From: Natronorubrum daqingense
Lineage (GTDB): Archaea; Halobacteriota; Halobacteria; Halobacteriales; Natrialbaceae
Direction of reading: 5' to 3'
Assembly: GCF_001971705.1 (NCBI RefSeq)
Contig: NZ_CP019327.1
Coordinates: forward strand, 1,364,001 to 1,428,000
Length of the DNA stretch: 64,000 bases
The first letter of the stretch is position 1, and each line of letters starts with the position of its first letter. The notes beneath the pieces are model-generated. The model was given only the letters and a program-made list of their open reading frames with translations, was not told where the DNA came from and made no database searches. The position numbers were made by a program, and so were the translations under genes. Shown piece after piece: positions 36,260 to 44,413 of this stretch.

Positions 36260-37339
36260 TTATCCGGTGATGTTGGCGAAATCCTGTTCGATCCGTTCGA
36301 TGTTTTCGACGACGAGTTCCCAGTCGAAGGTCAACACGTCGTCCGCGTCGAGAGATTCGAAGCGGCCCTCGAGTTCGTCGTGGTCGCCCTCGAGGGGAAT
36401 CGGGTAGTAGTGGTGTTCGACCATCTCGAGGGCCGTCTCTTCCTCGTAGATCCAGTTGAGCAGGTCGTAGGCCTCTTCGTGCATGTCGCTCTCCTCGAGA
36501 ATCGAGAAGGCGACGGACCAGCTGATACAGCCCTCTTCGGGGATGACGTAGTCGACGGGGTCGCCGTCCTCCGCGAGCGTCTCGACGCGACCACCCCACG
36601 CGTCGGCGACGTAGGCTTCCTCCTCGCTGAGGTCGCCCATGAAGTCCTGGCCCGAATCCCAGTACTGGTAGACGTACTGATCCATCTCCTCGATTTCGTC
36701 CATGACCTCGTCGTAGAGGTCGTCGTCCTCGAGCGCGTCAGCGACGTCGATACCCAGCGCTGCACACGAGTTCCCGAATCGCGTTGGGCCGCTGCTAAAC
36801 AGCGTCACTTCGCCTTCCAGGTCAGGGTCTTTGATGTCGTCCCAGGAGGTGATCTCGTCGACTTCGTTCGTGTTGTATCCGATTCCCTGGGCGGAGACGT
36901 GATAGAACAGTCCTTTGTCGCCGAAGAACTCCTGATCTTGCCACTCTTCTTGGATGTTCTCCGTGTAATTCGGGACTTCGTCGTAGTCGATGTCGAGCAA
37001 CAGATCCTCGTCGGCGTACTGGACGGAATCCAGCGCGTATCCGTAGGGTGAGAGCGTCACGATATCGTATCCCCCAGGGTCCGTCGACATCTGCTCCATC
37101 ATGTCAGTGTCGTCCGGCTGTTCGTCGAACTCGATATCGATATCGTTCTCGTCTTCCCACTCTTGGAGCACCTCTATTTCGGCGTCCTGTATCGCACCGC
37201 CGCGATTGAGATAGGTCAATGTCTCTCCACTCCCAAGGCACCCAGCTAACGCCACCGCAGACGCCCCAGCACCGAGTTGGAGGTACGATCGTCGCGACAT
37301 TCCACGTGTGGGGTTCTCTCCCGTACTAACGTCACGCAT
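36260..37339 (-). CDS. potD: Extracellular solute-binding lipoprotein, PotD-like
   Basis: About 359 residues. It has a Tat signal with lipobox: SRRSYLQLGAGAS followed by ALAGC, so the mature protein is a lipid-anchored binding protein, as usual in haloarchaea. The fold-level pattern (DIVTLSPYGY, WDDIKDPDLEG, DAWGGRVETL) is that of spermidine/putrescine periplasmic-binding proteins. Starts at 37339, 37363 or 37300 are possible; a TATA-like TTATAT around 37378-37383 puts transcription near 37355, favouring 37339. It is first gene of the operon. The substrate may be a polyamine, but related proteins bind other compounds. Confidence 0.85.
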   Translation of the reverse strand: MRDVSTGENPTRGMSRRSYLQLGAGASAVALAGCLGSGETLTYLNRGGAIQDAEIEVLQEWEDENDIDIEFDEQPDDTDMMEQMSTDPGGYDIVTLSPYGYALDSVQYADEDLLLDIDYDEVPNYTENIQEEWQDQEFFGDKGLFYHVSAQGIGYNTNEVDEITSWDDIKDPDLEGEVTLFSSGPTRFGNSCAALGIDVADALEDDDLYDEVMDEIEEMDQYVYQYWDSGQDFMGDLSEEEAYVADAWGGRVETLAEDGDPVDYVIPEEGCISWSVAFSILEESDMHEEAYDLLNWIYEEETALEMVEHHYYPIPLEGDHDELEGRFESLDADDVLTFDWELVVENIERIEQDFANITG

Positions 37340-37604
37340 ACTCAGGCCGAGTTTCCCTGACATAATTAATCTTTCGAGATATAATACAAACAGAGGAAGG
37401 ATATACACTACGTGATTGAACAATAGTAACACTAGTTTCCCCTGACTGACCAGCAGTAATATCTCGATATTTTCTGATCTTCAACCTTCTCTCGGCAAAA
37501 GTGACTAAATAAGATAAGACTCGCTACAGCGAGTGTTTTTACAATAATCCAGACTAGTGGAATAAAACCCGACAACTCGACACTGACTCTCTCACCCGAA
37601 CTGG

Positions 37605-37985
37605 TTACGAGTGTGACGCTCGAGGCGGGACGCCAGTCAACAACTGCGCGACGTCGTCGATATTCCGGGTGTCTAAGAGTAACTCGGCCGCCTTCCGCAC
37701 GGAAAATGTCGCATCCAATTCGACGCCGTGACACCGAGCGTAACACTCGAGCCAGTGATTGAGCGCTCGCTCGAGCGCCTCGAATTCGGCGGGTGAGAGG
37801 TGAACGAACCGGTCGCCAGTTCGAGCGTCGACGTAAAGCAAGATCGCTCTGCCGGCACCTTCCCGCAGATACGACGACGGATCGACGGCAGCCGGGTCGT
37901 CCTCGCCGTCGCGTCTCGCGAGCGCACGGCTGTCTCGGAGGGCCTGGCGCTCGAGCGCGGCGATGCGCGGGCCGTAGCGAGACAC
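37605..37985 (-). CDS. Small protein in the fix operon, unknown function
   Basis: 126 residues, GTG start at 37985, only 2 nt after the fixCX stop, so almost certainly cotranscribed. The N-terminus is a charged helix (RIAALERQALRDSRALARRD). The middle contains ILLYVDARTGDRFVHLSPAEFEALERALNHWL, a beta-hairpin plus helix, and two Cys in LECYARCHG. I do not recognise a family. Its position suggests an accessory to the FixABCX flavoprotein complex. Much longer open frames in this region are antisense or out-of-phase noise. Confidence 0.62.
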   Translation of the reverse strand: MSRYGPRIAALERQALRDSRALARRDGEDDPAAVDPSSYLREGAGRAILLYVDARTGDRFVHLSPAEFEALERALNHWLECYARCHGVELDATFSVRKAAELLLDTRNIDDVAQLLTGVPPRASHS

Positions 37986-37987
37986 GG

Positions 37988-39751
37988 CTACCCCTCTCGG
38001 TACTCGACGCCCTTGCCGCCGCGGGGGTGTTCCCAGTCGGTGTCTGCGACGACGGCGCAGGTCCCACACTCGATACACGGTTGGGTATCGAGGCTGATCA
38101 GCGTCTCTGCAGTGCCGTTCGTCTGAACCGTCTCGGCGCGATAACAACCGGCACCGAAATCTTGTGCGCTGACTGGACAGGCACTCACTGCAGCACCGCT
38201 CGCGGCCGCGGACTCGTCGAGCAGTTCGATGTGGGGATTGCCCACGTCCGTATCGTAGGTGAGATCCCCGATTCGTTCCTCGAGCGTCGGCGGTTCGACG
38301 CCGTTGTCCCAGCGGATCGTCCGCCCGTGTTCTTCGGCGATGACCGTCGGCAGCGTCACGTAGCCGGTGTTCGTGTCGGGCAACATCGACACGAGGAACG
38401 GAGAGTTGTAGGCTCGTTTCATCAGCCGCTTCGCGATCGGGTTGCCGACGGCGAGCGAGCCGACGGGCGACTCGAGCACGCGGTCGACGGCACTCGCCAC
38501 CGCGTCGCGTTCGCCGACGGTTCGGCTGAGTTCGTAGCGACGGGGGCGGAGTTTGTCCATCGTTCCCGACTTCTCGAGCATCTGCGTGTAGCGACGACCC
38601 GCGGCTTCGGGGTGGGAGTTGCCCCGCGTAACGACGAACGCGTCGGCTGCGAGCGCGCCCGCGGTGATCGCGTGGTTCATCCCCTTGATGATCGGCCCCT
38701 GGGCTTGCATCTGCCCGGCGGCGTCGCCGACGAGCACGAGTCGGTCTCGATAGGGTTCCCGATGGGCCACCTTCTTCGAGTCGGGGACGAGTTTCGCCGC
38801 GTACTCGCGTTCGTGGTACTCGTCGCCCAGCCACTGGGCCAGCAGCGGATGGGTGAGCAACGCGTCGAGCAGTTCGTGCGGTTCTGCTTGCTCCTCGACG
38901 AGACTGTCGAGGTGGAAGACGGTTCCGATCGACAGCGAGTCCTCGTTGGTGTAGAGGAAGCCGCCGCCGCGGACGTCGGAGAAGAGGTCGCCCGAAAACA
39001 GGTGGGCTGCGCCTTCGTCGGCGTCGATACCGAACCGGTTGTCGATGGCGTCGGGGTCCATATCGACGACGGCTTTGACCCCCTGGAACCACTCGTTCGG
39101 TTCGTCCCAGTTCATCAATCCCGCATCGCGAGCGAGTTCGGAGTTAACCCCATCGGCGGCCACGATCACGTCCGCCGTGATCGGCTCAAGTTCGTCGCAG
39201 GTGACGCCGACGATCTCACCATCTGCTCGCGGGCTCTGCCCGCTCGCACGGTCCGATGGACGCGTGACGCGTCCATCGCTGTTCTCCCTGAGGAGACCGT
39301 TTACTCGAACGTCGGTGAGCACGCCCCCACCCGTCTCGCTGGTTTTCTCGTGGACGCGGGTCTCGAGCCACGAGTCCATCTCTCGGCGGAGCACGGCGTC
39401 ACACCAGTCGGTGTCGTGCTCGTGGAGATCCGTGAGGTCGTAGCTCTTGACGCGATTGCCCGCGATGTTGTGGATCGTGTACTCCGTGACGGGGCGTTCG
39501 CTCGCCGCCTCGCGAAAGCCGTCGAAGAGGTCGTCTGCCGTGTAGGCGGCCGACTCCTCGGCGTAGACAAGTCCGCCGGAGACGTTCTTCGATCCCGCCT
39601 CCGTGCCGCGTTCGAGGACGAGCGTTTCGACGCCGTGGTCTGCCAACCGGGCCGCCGCTGCGGCACCGCCAGGTCCACAGCCGACCACGATCGCTTCGTA
39701 GTGTTCGTACTCGCTCTCCGTCGCCGTCGTCGACTCCGTTCGTACACTCAT
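37988..39751 (-). CDS. fixC: FixC-FixX fusion: ETF-quinone oxidoreductase-like flavoprotein with C-terminal ferredoxin domain
   Basis: 587 residues. The first ~470 are a FixC/ETF-QO FAD protein: GCGPGGAAAAARLADHG near the N-terminus, a later LVLVGDAAGQMQAQG for FAD. The last ~90 residues match FixX, a separate gene in bacteria: CPVSAQDFGAG, then PCIECGTCAVV and DWEHPRGGKGVEY, giving four Cys for a 4Fe-4S cluster. Fusion fixes the ratio and places the cluster beside the flavin. It takes electrons from the FixAB heterodimer to quinone or, in bifurcating systems, to ferredoxin. The start overlaps the fixB stop by 1 nt (TGATG). Confidence 0.92.
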   Translation of the reverse strand: MSVRTESTTATESEYEHYEAIVVGCGPGGAAAAARLADHGVETLVLERGTEAGSKNVSGGLVYAEESAAYTADDLFDGFREAASERPVTEYTIHNIAGNRVKSYDLTDLHEHDTDWCDAVLRREMDSWLETRVHEKTSETGGGVLTDVRVNGLLRENSDGRVTRPSDRASGQSPRADGEIVGVTCDELEPITADVIVAADGVNSELARDAGLMNWDEPNEWFQGVKAVVDMDPDAIDNRFGIDADEGAAHLFSGDLFSDVRGGGFLYTNEDSLSIGTVFHLDSLVEEQAEPHELLDALLTHPLLAQWLGDEYHEREYAAKLVPDSKKVAHREPYRDRLVLVGDAAGQMQAQGPIIKGMNHAITAGALAADAFVVTRGNSHPEAAGRRYTQMLEKSGTMDKLRPRRYELSRTVGERDAVASAVDRVLESPVGSLAVGNPIAKRLMKRAYNSPFLVSMLPDTNTGYVTLPTVIAEEHGRTIRWDNGVEPPTLEERIGDLTYDTDVGNPHIELLDESAAASGAAVSACPVSAQDFGAGCYRAETVQTNGTAETLISLDTQPCIECGTCAVVADTDWEHPRGGKGVEYREG

Positions 39752-41319
39752 CAGTCGTCACCTCCGCTACCGTCGGCAACTGCCTCGAGTTCGATTTCGC
39801 CCGATTTGACCGCGTCCGTGAGTCGTGGAAGCACCTCGAAGAGGTCGCCCTCGAGGAAGTAGTCCGAAAAGTCCCGTATTCGGGCGTCCGTGTCCGTGTT
39901 GATCGCGACGATCGTGTCGGATTCGTCCATGCCAACTTTGTGCTGGACGGCCCCGGAGACGCCCGCTGCGACGTACAACTCGGGGGCGACGACCTGTCCG
40001 GTTTCGCCGATCTGGCGCTCTTCTTTCGAGTACTGCTCGACGTGGCCCTCGAACTGGTACGACGAGGTGACGATCCCCCGCGTAATACCGAGTTCGGCGT
40101 CTCCGAAGGCGTCGACGAGCTCGAGGCCGAGTTCCATTCCCTCGGTGGGGTCGTCCGCGATTCCGCGCCCGAGACAGACGACCACGTCGTGGCCCGTGAG
40201 GTCGACGCCGGCCTCGAGTTGATCGTGTTCGGTGATCTCGACGCGGAACCACTCGTCGGCGAGTTCCATGTCGTGTTCGATCACGAGTCCGTCCCGATCG
40301 TAATCGGGTTCGATGGGGTCGAAGCTCCCCGGGATGATCGACGCGCCCTGCGGGTGGAATTCCCGATTCGGGTTGTCGAGACAGAGGATCGTCGAGTACT
40401 CGAAGCCCGAGAAGTCCGGGCGCTTCATGTGTAAGACCTTCTCGAAGGTCTTCTTCACGCCGGGTTCGCCGGTCTTGACCGGGTTCGAGACCTCCTCTGC
40501 CTCGATGAAAAGGTCCGAACAGTCGGAGGCGAGGCCCGAATCGAGTTCTGCCTGCACCTTCGCCGAGAGGTCCCGCCCGTTGTTCGTCGCCGGGAACAGG
40601 ATGTACCGAGGCTTGTCGTACTCGCGCCAGTCTGTACTCTCGACGGTCCCTTCGCCGCGGGCCATGTGGGCCGAGATTTCGGTGTAGGGTTTGTGGAGGA
40701 ACCGCTCGAGACGGTCGTCGTCGTGATACACTGCGACGTCCGCGCCGTAAGCGATGCATTCCTCGGCGAGACTCTCGCAGTCGTCGCCCATCAGGAACGC
40801 GACGACGCGTTCTTCCTCGTACTCCTCCTCGAACTGGTCCATCAGTCCGCGCGCCTTGCCGAGCATTTCCCGCGAGACCTCGAGCAACTCGCCTTGTTGC
40901 GTCTCACAGAAGACCCACATGTCGGCGTACTCCCCGTCAGCGAGCGCGCGAACGTGCTTCTTGTCGCGCGTTTCCTCGGCCGGTTCGGACTCGTCTTCGT
41001 CTTCCGACGCTCCCGGCTCCTCGCCTTCCGTCTCCGCCACCGCTTCGACTTCCTCGCCGTCTGCTTCCTCGCCGACGTCTTCTTTCGTCTCCTCGTATTC
41101 GCCTTCGGTCTCAGTTCCTTCTTCGACGCCGTCGGTTTCGTCCGAGTCGATCTCGCCGGTCGCCTCGAGTCTGGCGTGAATCGCTTCCCGAGCCGTTTCT
41201 CGGTTTTGTCCCGCCTGTTCGGCCTCGAGAATCGCCTGGAGTTCCGACGATTCCTCGATCGTCTCGAGTTCCTCGGTCAGTTCGTCGACGGTGTGGTCGT
41301 CGGGGTCGATTGCAGTCAT
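39751..41319 (-). CDS. fixB: Electron transfer flavoprotein subunit alpha (FixB)
   Basis: 522 residues, longer than the usual ~320. The C-terminal FAD domain is standard: VAAGVSGAVQHKVGM and INTDTDARIRDFSDY. The extra length is an N-terminal ~120-residue highly acidic segment (runs of Glu/Asp) preceded by a short helix (DELTEELETIEESSEL), common in haloarchaeal EtfA. A GTG at 41325 just upstream would overlap the fixA stop; I chose the ATG at 41319. It forms a heterodimer with FixA and receives electrons from dehydrogenases or NADH. Confidence 0.9.
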   Translation of the reverse strand: MTAIDPDDHTVDELTEELETIEESSELQAILEAEQAGQNRETAREAIHARLEATGEIDSDETDGVEEGTETEGEYEETKEDVGEEADGEEVEAVAETEGEEPGASEDEDESEPAEETRDKKHVRALADGEYADMWVFCETQQGELLEVSREMLGKARGLMDQFEEEYEEERVVAFLMGDDCESLAEECIAYGADVAVYHDDDRLERFLHKPYTEISAHMARGEGTVESTDWREYDKPRYILFPATNNGRDLSAKVQAELDSGLASDCSDLFIEAEEVSNPVKTGEPGVKKTFEKVLHMKRPDFSGFEYSTILCLDNPNREFHPQGASIIPGSFDPIEPDYDRDGLVIEHDMELADEWFRVEITEHDQLEAGVDLTGHDVVVCLGRGIADDPTEGMELGLELVDAFGDAELGITRGIVTSSYQFEGHVEQYSKEERQIGETGQVVAPELYVAAGVSGAVQHKVGMDESDTIVAINTDTDARIRDFSDYFLEGDLFEVLPRLTDAVKSGEIELEAVADGSGGDD

Positions 41320-41321
41320 AC

Positions 41322-42191
41322 TCACTCACCCGCCTCCGCGGCGTAGGGTTGGAATTCCTCGAGCACCGTGCGTAACTCGTCTCCGTCGTCGGGATCGATC
41401 ATCGTCGCGTCGCGCTCGGAGGGAGCCTTCGGAATCGGATCGACCGACGAAACGATGGTCGGCGAGCCGTCGAGGCCGATGTAGTCGGGATCGAGGTGGA
41501 GGTCCTCGTGATCCCACGTCGTCAGGTACTCGTCGTGGTCGGCGGCGCGCTCGGTGGTCTCCGCCCTGAGTCGCTTGTGGGTCAGTCGGTGCGACGCGGT
41601 TCTGTAGCTGGGTTCGAACTCCGGGTCGGTGACCACGAAACACGGAAGGGGCGCTTCGACGGTTTCGATCTCGTCGACGTCGCCCTCGACGAGTCGCTTC
41701 GCGCGCAGTCGCCGCTCCTCCGGGTCTATGTCGAGCGCGAGGACGTGCGTCACGATCGGCCAGTCCATCGCCCACGCCGTCTGCGGCCCGGTCTGGCCGG
41801 TCTCGCCGTCAGCCGTCTTGAAGCCGGCAAAGACGAGATCGACGTCCGCGACTTCCTCCTGGTACGTCTCGAGGCCCGCGCTGAGCGTGATCGCCGTCGC
41901 CCACGTGTCGGAGGCGGCGAGTTCTCGGTCGGAGAGCAGGTAGCTGTCGTCGGTGTACACCGTTTCCATCGCCCCTTTCAGGACGTCGCTGTACCCTGGC
42001 GGACCCATGCTCATTCCGGTGACGTGCCCGCCGTGGCGGATTTTCGTCTGGAGTGCGGCCTGGACGGCCACCTCGTCGTTCGGGTTCATCACCGTCGGCG
42101 TCTTGCCCCGCTCTAAGTGCCCGTCTTCGTCGAACGAGACGGCCCCCTCCGAGAAGTCCGGCACGCCTTTGGTCAGAACAATCGATCGCAT
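41322..42191 (-). CDS. fixA: Electron transfer flavoprotein subunit beta (FixA)
   Basis: 289 residues with the ETF-beta pattern: MNPNDEVAVQAALQ and VFAGFKTADGETGQTGPQTAW (AMP/FAD-binding region). It is first gene of the fixA-fixB-fixCX operon. GGAGGAGACG just before the ATG is a strong Shine-Dalgarno. The bifurcating FAD of Fix-type EtfB is usually bound here; the sequence is compatible but I cannot prove bifurcation. No nitrogenase genes are nearby, so the Fix name does not imply nitrogen fixation. Confidence 0.92.
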   Translation of the reverse strand: MRSIVLTKGVPDFSEGAVSFDEDGHLERGKTPTVMNPNDEVAVQAALQTKIRHGGHVTGMSMGPPGYSDVLKGAMETVYTDDSYLLSDRELAASDTWATAITLSAGLETYQEEVADVDLVFAGFKTADGETGQTGPQTAWAMDWPIVTHVLALDIDPEERRLRAKRLVEGDVDEIETVEAPLPCFVVTDPEFEPSYRTASHRLTHKRLRAETTERAADHDEYLTTWDHEDLHLDPDYIGLDGSPTIVSSVDPIPKAPSERDATMIDPDDGDELRTVLEEFQPYAAEAGE

Positions 42192-42410
42192 CGTCTCCTC
42201 CGTCTATAGTGTGTGTCTTTCACTCCCATACCTGGTATCACCTATCGCAATTATCAGTATTAAGAATAGGGGTGAAAATCACCGAAAATTCGAGTAGCGG
42301 TGTTCGATCATCCACGCTCGAGTGACTGTCGTGGAAACCGTGGACGAAACGTTGTCGTGATGTTGAAGAACGACCAAAAAACGGAAGACGGCGACGGGGT
42401 CCGTCAGTCG

Positions 42411-43292
42411 CTATTCGACGTCGCGCTCGGCCGTTCCCATCGAGATCTCGCCGTCGGCGCGGATCGTCCCGTCGACTTCGGCGTCAGGGCCGAGTTCTAG
42501 GTCCACACACGAGACGTCGCCGAGAATTCGCCCGTCGTCTTCGACGGTAACGTCACCATTCCGAGTCGTCAGATCGCCGTGAATGCGCGTGTCGCCGCCG
42601 ACGGTGACGTCACCTCGAGCCCGGAGGCTACCGAAAATCGTGGTTCCCGCTCCGACGTCGATCGTTTCGGCGCGGATATTGCCGTGGAGGCGACACTCCT
42701 CGCCGATCGTCGCTGGAGTGGAGACGCGCCAGGCGTCGTCGCTGACGGTCGCGTTCCGGGGGATCACAAGCGGTTCGACCTCGGGTTGTGCGTCCCCCTC
42801 TTCGTCGACGAGTTCGGAGACGAGTCGCTGGGCGGTGTCCTCTTCGCCGACGAGGAGGAGGTGCTTGAGGTAGACGAACAATAATACGATCGTCGGCATG
42901 GGGTTTCGGATGACGATCCAGCCGTTCGCCTCGAACCCCTCCTCGATTTCGACGTCGTCGCCGATGTCTAAGTCGCCCGCAACTTTCATTTCGCCGCTGA
43001 TGTGAACGCGTTCGCCGATATAGGCGTCCTGACCGACGAGGACGTTTTCGGCGACGTCACACCACATGTCGAGTCGGCAGTCGCCGCCGGCTTCGATCGC
43101 GCCGCCGAACTCGACGCTCTCGCCGGCGAGGACGTTTCGGCCGCGCACGCCGAACTCGATCGTGGTCCGGGAGCCAACGAGGACGTCGCCGTCGGTTACG
43201 AGGTCGACTTCCTTGACTTCCGTCCCGTCGGGAACGACCAGTTCGTCGAGGGGATCCCTGCTGAAGGCCACACTTCGGCCCAAAGGAGGCAT
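42411..43292 (-). CDS. Polymer-forming (bactofilin-like) beta-helix protein with internal hydrophobic segment
   Basis: 293 residues. Short beta-solenoid turns of about 17-18 residues repeat in two halves: residues ~28-125 and ~178-285, each with V/I at regular spacing and Gly turns (for example HISGEMKVAGDLDIGDDVEI). Between the halves lie a hydrophobic stretch (PTIVLLFVYLKHLLLVG, ~133-150) and an acidic linker. This matches haloarchaeal proteins annotated polymer-forming cytoskeletal protein, relatives of bactofilin. The internal hydrophobic helix would let the filament sit on the membrane. It is transcribed toward the fix operon on the same strand but separated by about 220 nt. Confidence 0.75.
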   Translation of the reverse strand: MPPLGRSVAFSRDPLDELVVPDGTEVKEVDLVTDGDVLVGSRTTIEFGVRGRNVLAGESVEFGGAIEAGGDCRLDMWCDVAENVLVGQDAYIGERVHISGEMKVAGDLDIGDDVEIEEGFEANGWIVIRNPMPTIVLLFVYLKHLLLVGEEDTAQRLVSELVDEEGDAQPEVEPLVIPRNATVSDDAWRVSTPATIGEECRLHGNIRAETIDVGAGTTIFGSLRARGDVTVGGDTRIHGDLTTRNGDVTVEDDGRILGDVSCVDLELGPDAEVDGTIRADGEISMGTAERDVE

Positions 43293-43397
43293 CCCCTAAT
43301 AAACCTCGCGCGTCGTCCGTCGGCCGTCAGACGCACGTCGGACGCAGTTGCGGGTGAGTCGTCTCCCTTTTATGACTCCTGGCCCGTACACTCGAGT

Positions 43398-43595
43398 ATG
43401 ACTACACTCGCGTTCGACGAAGACGGCGTCGACGTCGTCTACGAAGGCACCGAATTCCGCCTCGAGCGAGCCCTCATCGAAGAGGCGACGGAGAAAGCCT
43501 ACTACGACGTGACGGACCACGAAGTGTTGAAAATCGTCGCCGAACAGCCGAATCTGCAGGGCGAGCCGCGTCGCGTCGGCGACATTCTCGAGTAG
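43398..43595 (+). CDS. DUF5800 family small protein
   Basis: 65 residues, very acidic, one domain. MTTLAFDEDGVDVVYEG followed by YDVTDHEVLKIVAEQPNLQG matches the haloarchaeal DUF5800 pattern as I recall it. No function known. The ATG at 43398 is chosen over far upstream in-frame ATGs, which would overlap the divergent bactofilin-like gene. Confidence 0.78.
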   Translation: MTTLAFDEDGVDVVYEGTEFRLERALIEEATEKAYYDVTDHEVLKIVAEQPNLQGEPRRVGDILE

Positions 43596-43691
43596 ACTCA
43601 GTGTGGATTTTCCTGTTCGGTCTCGAGTGCTCGGTAGCAGTGGGTGACTTGAGGACGAGACCGACTCACATCCGGGGAGAAAAATCGAAAC

Positions 43692-43700
43692 GGGTAAAAA
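43692..43700 (+). promoter_or_regulatory. Promoter of tRNA-Ser
   Basis: CGAAA (BRE-like, 43686-43690) followed by GGTAAAAA lies about 30 nt upstream of the tRNA 5' end, the normal distance for an archaeal tRNA promoter. Confidence 0.5.
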
Positions 43701-43724
43701 CGTCTCGCGGGTACGTACGAGTGA

Positions 43725-43809
43725 GCCGAGATAGCCTAGCCCGGCCAAGGCGGTAGATTCGAAATCTACTGTCCTCACGGACTCGGGAGTTCAAATCTCC
43801 CTCTCGGCG
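43725..43809 (+). tRNA. tRNA-Ser (anticodon CGA)
   Basis: 85 nt. Acceptor GCCGAGA/TCTCGGC with discriminator G at 43809; no encoded CCA. Anticodon stem GTAGA/TCTAC closes TTCGAAA, giving CGA. A long variable arm (TGTCCTCACGGACTC region) confirms a class II serine tRNA. T-arm GGGAG TTCAAAT CTCCC. Followed directly by a hairpin and a second copy of the last 22 nt. Confidence 0.96.
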
Positions 43810-43958
43810 CTTTTCACGACGCAACACGGCGAGCGTAGCGAGCCACTGCGTCGTGAAAACGCGAACGGGGAGTTTGAAGTAGACGAGTCGCAGCCCGGGA
43901 AGCGAACGGAGTGAGCGACCCGGACCGTCTCGGTGTAGTTCAAATCTCCCTCTCGGCG
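43810..43958 (+). repeat. tRNA-Ser trailing unit: 13-bp hairpin, antisense T-arm, mirror motif, 22-nt tRNA 3'-end copy
   Basis: The 13-bp arms TTTTCACGACGCA (43811-43823) and TGCGTCGTGAAAA (43847-43859) are perfect inverted repeats. Then GGGGAGTTTGAAGT-AGACG (43867-43885) is a partial antisense of the tRNA T-arm, a 40-nt core contains AGCGAACGGAGTGAGCG, CGTCT pairs with AGACG, the 6 nt CGGTGT follow, and the last 22 nt (43937-43958) equal 43788-43809 of the tRNA exactly, ending at the discriminator base. The unit cannot encode a whole tRNA. Less clear remnants (hairpin-like TTTCGCGAAC, GTTTGACC) continue to about 44045, perhaps a decayed second unit. Confidence 0.85.
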
Positions 43959-44094
43959 TTCTTTCGCGAACAAACCCGCGAGCCCCGCGTAGCGTGTGCT
44001 CGCATCCGTGAGCGAGCCACTGGCTGGCGTTTGACCGGCGAGTCCTCACGCTCGAGGCGATCAGGCCGTATCACCGCGCTTTTCCCGTCCGATA

Positions 44095-44244
44095 GTGTCG
44101 TCCCCGGACGTGGTTCGACTCTCTACACTCGTCATCCTCGCCGGGATCGTGCTCGTGATCGTGCCGATACCACCGATCGGAATCACGTTGGGTCCTATCT
44201 TGATTCTCGTCGGCCTCGCGCTCCGGCTCGTCGCTGGCGTCTGA
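44095..44244 (+). CDS. 49-residue small membrane protein
   Basis: A GTG-started short frame at 44095 encodes two hydrophobic helices: the first with STLVILAGIVLVIVP, the second with GPILILVGLALRLVAGV, joined by a PIPPIGIT turn. Codon third positions are GC-rich as in native genes. I recall haloarchaeal small proteins with the same IPPxG hairpin pattern but no function. It could be read with the SafE-like gene 169 nt downstream. An absence of Shine-Dalgarno is consistent with a leaderless message. Confidence 0.55.
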   Translation: MSSPDVVRLSTLVILAGIVLVIVPIPPIGITLGPILILVGLALRLVAGV

Positions 44245-44413
44245 GCATCGTCGTCGCGGTCGACATCGACCCGTACGACGTCAATCGATCTGTTCGCCGC
44301 TCATTTTTGCCCAGACGGTACGGGTACGATCGTCGAACGTCGGTGCTCGAGCGAAACGCACTACACTGTCTGGTGGCTAGGTCGACGTACGAAACTGCGA
44401 TTGCTACTCAGCT

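Noticed and set aside
37793-39862. A 689-codon open frame on the plus strand opposite fixCX
   Set aside because: It is the antisense shadow of the GC-rich fixCX gene; composition is non-protein-like (long Val/Asp/Arg runs) and fixCX has strong motifs.
37988-42191. Nitrogen-fixation genes because of the Fix names
   Set aside because: The proteins are FixABCX electron-transfer components, which are widespread in non-fixing archaea; no nif gene is in the window.
43937-43958. Second tRNA-Ser gene after the first
   Set aside because: Only the last 22 nt of the tRNA are present; there is no anticodon arm or acceptor 5' half, and the same holds for the Val and Glu copies.
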